Positions 62,684 through 64,000 of a DNA stretch of 64,000 nt are shown here, in pieces. Position 1 is the stretch's first letter, and every line of letters begins with the position of its first letter. Source of the DNA: Rotaria sordida (taxonomy: Eukaryota > Rotifera > Eurotatoria > Philodinida > Philodinidae); NCBI GenBank assembly GCA_905250125.1, contig CAJNOL010000158.1:158949-222948 (forward strand), read 5' to 3'. The notes below the pieces were generated by a model, which was not told where the DNA came from, searched no databases, and saw only the letters and a program-made list of their open reading frames with translations. The translations under genes and the position numbers were made by a program.

Positions 62684-64000
62684 ATGAAATCATCGACTAT
62701 TCGAGCATTGGATCCATGTTTAGTTTGTGGTGATAAAGCAATTGGTTTCAATTTTGGTGTATTATCATGTATGGCATGTAAAGCATTTTTTCGACGAAAT
62801 GCTGTTAAACTTGGTGTAAATCATTTACTTAGATAATATAATTGAAAGATTTTTGTTGTTTTTTTGTTTTTAGACTTATGATTTTATTTGTCCAAAAGAT
62901 GGTGATTGTTCAATAACACATACATATCGTCGTTTATGTAATTGTTGTCGTTTAGCAAAATGTTTTCGTGTTGGAATGCAAAAAGATTTAATACTTACCG
63001 AAGCTGCAAAAGAAGCAAGACGACAAACTGTTGCACAAAATCGTCAAAAACGTGAACAAGCATCAAAAACAAAATGTTTAGACTTGGTATGTATGAACAT
63101 ATTTAATAAAATTTCATAGATATTAAAGTAAAATGAATATAAAAATTGTTTCAAAGAAAAAAAAAAGAATTCTAATATGTCACATAGAAATTTATTTTAA
63201 AACAAAGAAGTTATTAAGTATTTGTATTTTGAATTATTCTTTGAATATTATTTTACATAAATTCTATAGTTATTCAAAAAGTTGAAAAATATCTTTTGTG
63301 TTAAAAAAAAAATTACAAGAACTATCGATACAGTTTTATAATTTTTTTAAATATAAATTCAAAGTTATTTAATTTATTTCGATGTATTCTTAATGTTAAA
63401 ATGTAGTGTAACAAGTACATTAACCTATACTGATTGCTAGATTTTTTCATCTATTTATTTATGTTTTTTTCTTTCAATTCAATCACGAAGTTGATATTTC
63501 ATATTGTATGTCTTACAAATGCATGTTTCTTCCTCTCGACCGAACTGTTGAGCTTTGCACTATGTTTTTTTTTTGGTTACTTTTCTTTTCTATATGCGCA
63601 ATTAGGAAAAAAACAAGTACTCCCATCTCTCTCTACTTAGTCCCCTTACCTGAATTGAAGAACACAAAACCTTTCGAACATGAGCTTTATTGGGTCAGTT
63701 TGCTTCTTCTAATGATAATTACATACATATGTGCATGACAAATATATGTTAAAGCACGATATTAATTTGTCTTTATGAATAGACTCAATGAGACAAGGAT
63801 AGAGAATACATCCGCTTTTCTATTTTTAGTTAATTACAAAAAGTTTTCAATTATTATAAAATATTCTAGTTTTACAGACGTGATATAATTGTATGTATTT
63901 CATATATTTATTTTATCCTATCTCAATAGAAGACTATATAATATATATATATCTTTTTTTTTTTTTTTTGTGAAATAAAATAGTAAAAATAAATTTTATT
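62684..64000 (+). CDS. Second intact nuclear hormone receptor, cut by the window edge
   Basis: Visible exons are 62684-62815 and 62874-63086. Finger 1 is CLVC-x13-CMAC, followed by [12 protein letters not shown]; finger 2 is CPKDGDC...[24 protein letters not shown] and a basic tail (QNRQKREQ) follow. The intron position (after KLG) and the second donor position match the receptor at 54287, so the two are tandem paralogues. The ligand-binding exon is not found up to 64000; it should lie beyond, as the first receptor's does after a 1.2-kb intron. The frame is open upstream to a possible acceptor at 62588 ([12 protein letters not shown]...), so an upstream coding exon with a basic stretch is possible. 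The end coordinate is the window limit, not a stop. Confidence 0.88.

Noticed and set aside
63434..63738. Possible ligand-binding exon of the third receptor
   Set aside because: The translated frames are Phe/Leu-rich and lack every landmark of the domain seen in the first receptor, so the real exon must lie outside the window.

Overview
The window is AT-rich animal nuclear DNA. Its genes are broken into many exons by short, AT-rich GT-AG introns (often 45-80 bp), and its coding sequence is full of TCA/AAT/CAA homopolymer tracts. It holds no bacterial, phage or CRISPR features. Two paralogous nuclear receptors with a [12 protein letters not shown]-binding loop, compact introns and abundant small terminal-inverted-repeat elements suggest a bdelloid-type rotifer or a similar invertebrate. 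This assignment is an inference and not certain. Most single reading frames in the window are chance ORFs in AT-rich sequence. The gene models below come from joining exons whose splice sites and phases agree, and every complete CDS totals a multiple of three.

Layout. (1) 2610-14428 (+): a complete 21-exon TRPC-type cation channel of 1236 aa. Its larger introns are full of mobile-element debris, including a 782-bp hAT-type non-autonomous element with perfect ends and an 8-bp target duplication. (2) 17103-17610 (-): a four-exon gene for a 105-aa secreted protein with a signal peptide and a C-terminal CxC motif. (3) 18.4-23.7 kb: a transposon graveyard with a hAT transposase remnant, a mariner transposase remnant and fold-back repeats. 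(4) 24349-27055 (+): a nine-exon unrecognised 478-aa Asn/Tyr/Asp-rich protein with a lysine-rich tail. (5) 30053-32045 (+): a five-exon two-finger GATA transcription factor of the GATA1/2/3 class, with long gene-free flanks. (6) 34.6-36.0 kb: a relic element with about 220-bp inverted ends. (7) 39400-50251 (+): an eight-exon unrecognised 757-aa Ser/Thr/Asn/Gln-rich protein with conserved-looking N- and C-terminal blocks. (8) 54287 to the window end: a nuclear-receptor cluster with one complete gene (383 aa), one decayed DNA-binding-domain fossil and one gene cut by the window edge, interspersed with three long-inverted-repeat elements.

The genes do not form a pathway. TRPC and the secreted protein belong to signalling; the GATA factor and the nuclear receptors are transcriptional regulators. 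The most distinctive results are the manually assembled unknown genes (17.1, 24.3 and 39.4 kb), the skippable cassette exons inside the TRPC ankyrin region, the alternative TRPC C-terminus, the nuclear-receptor array caught in birth and decay, and several distinct non-autonomous transposon families with readable ends.
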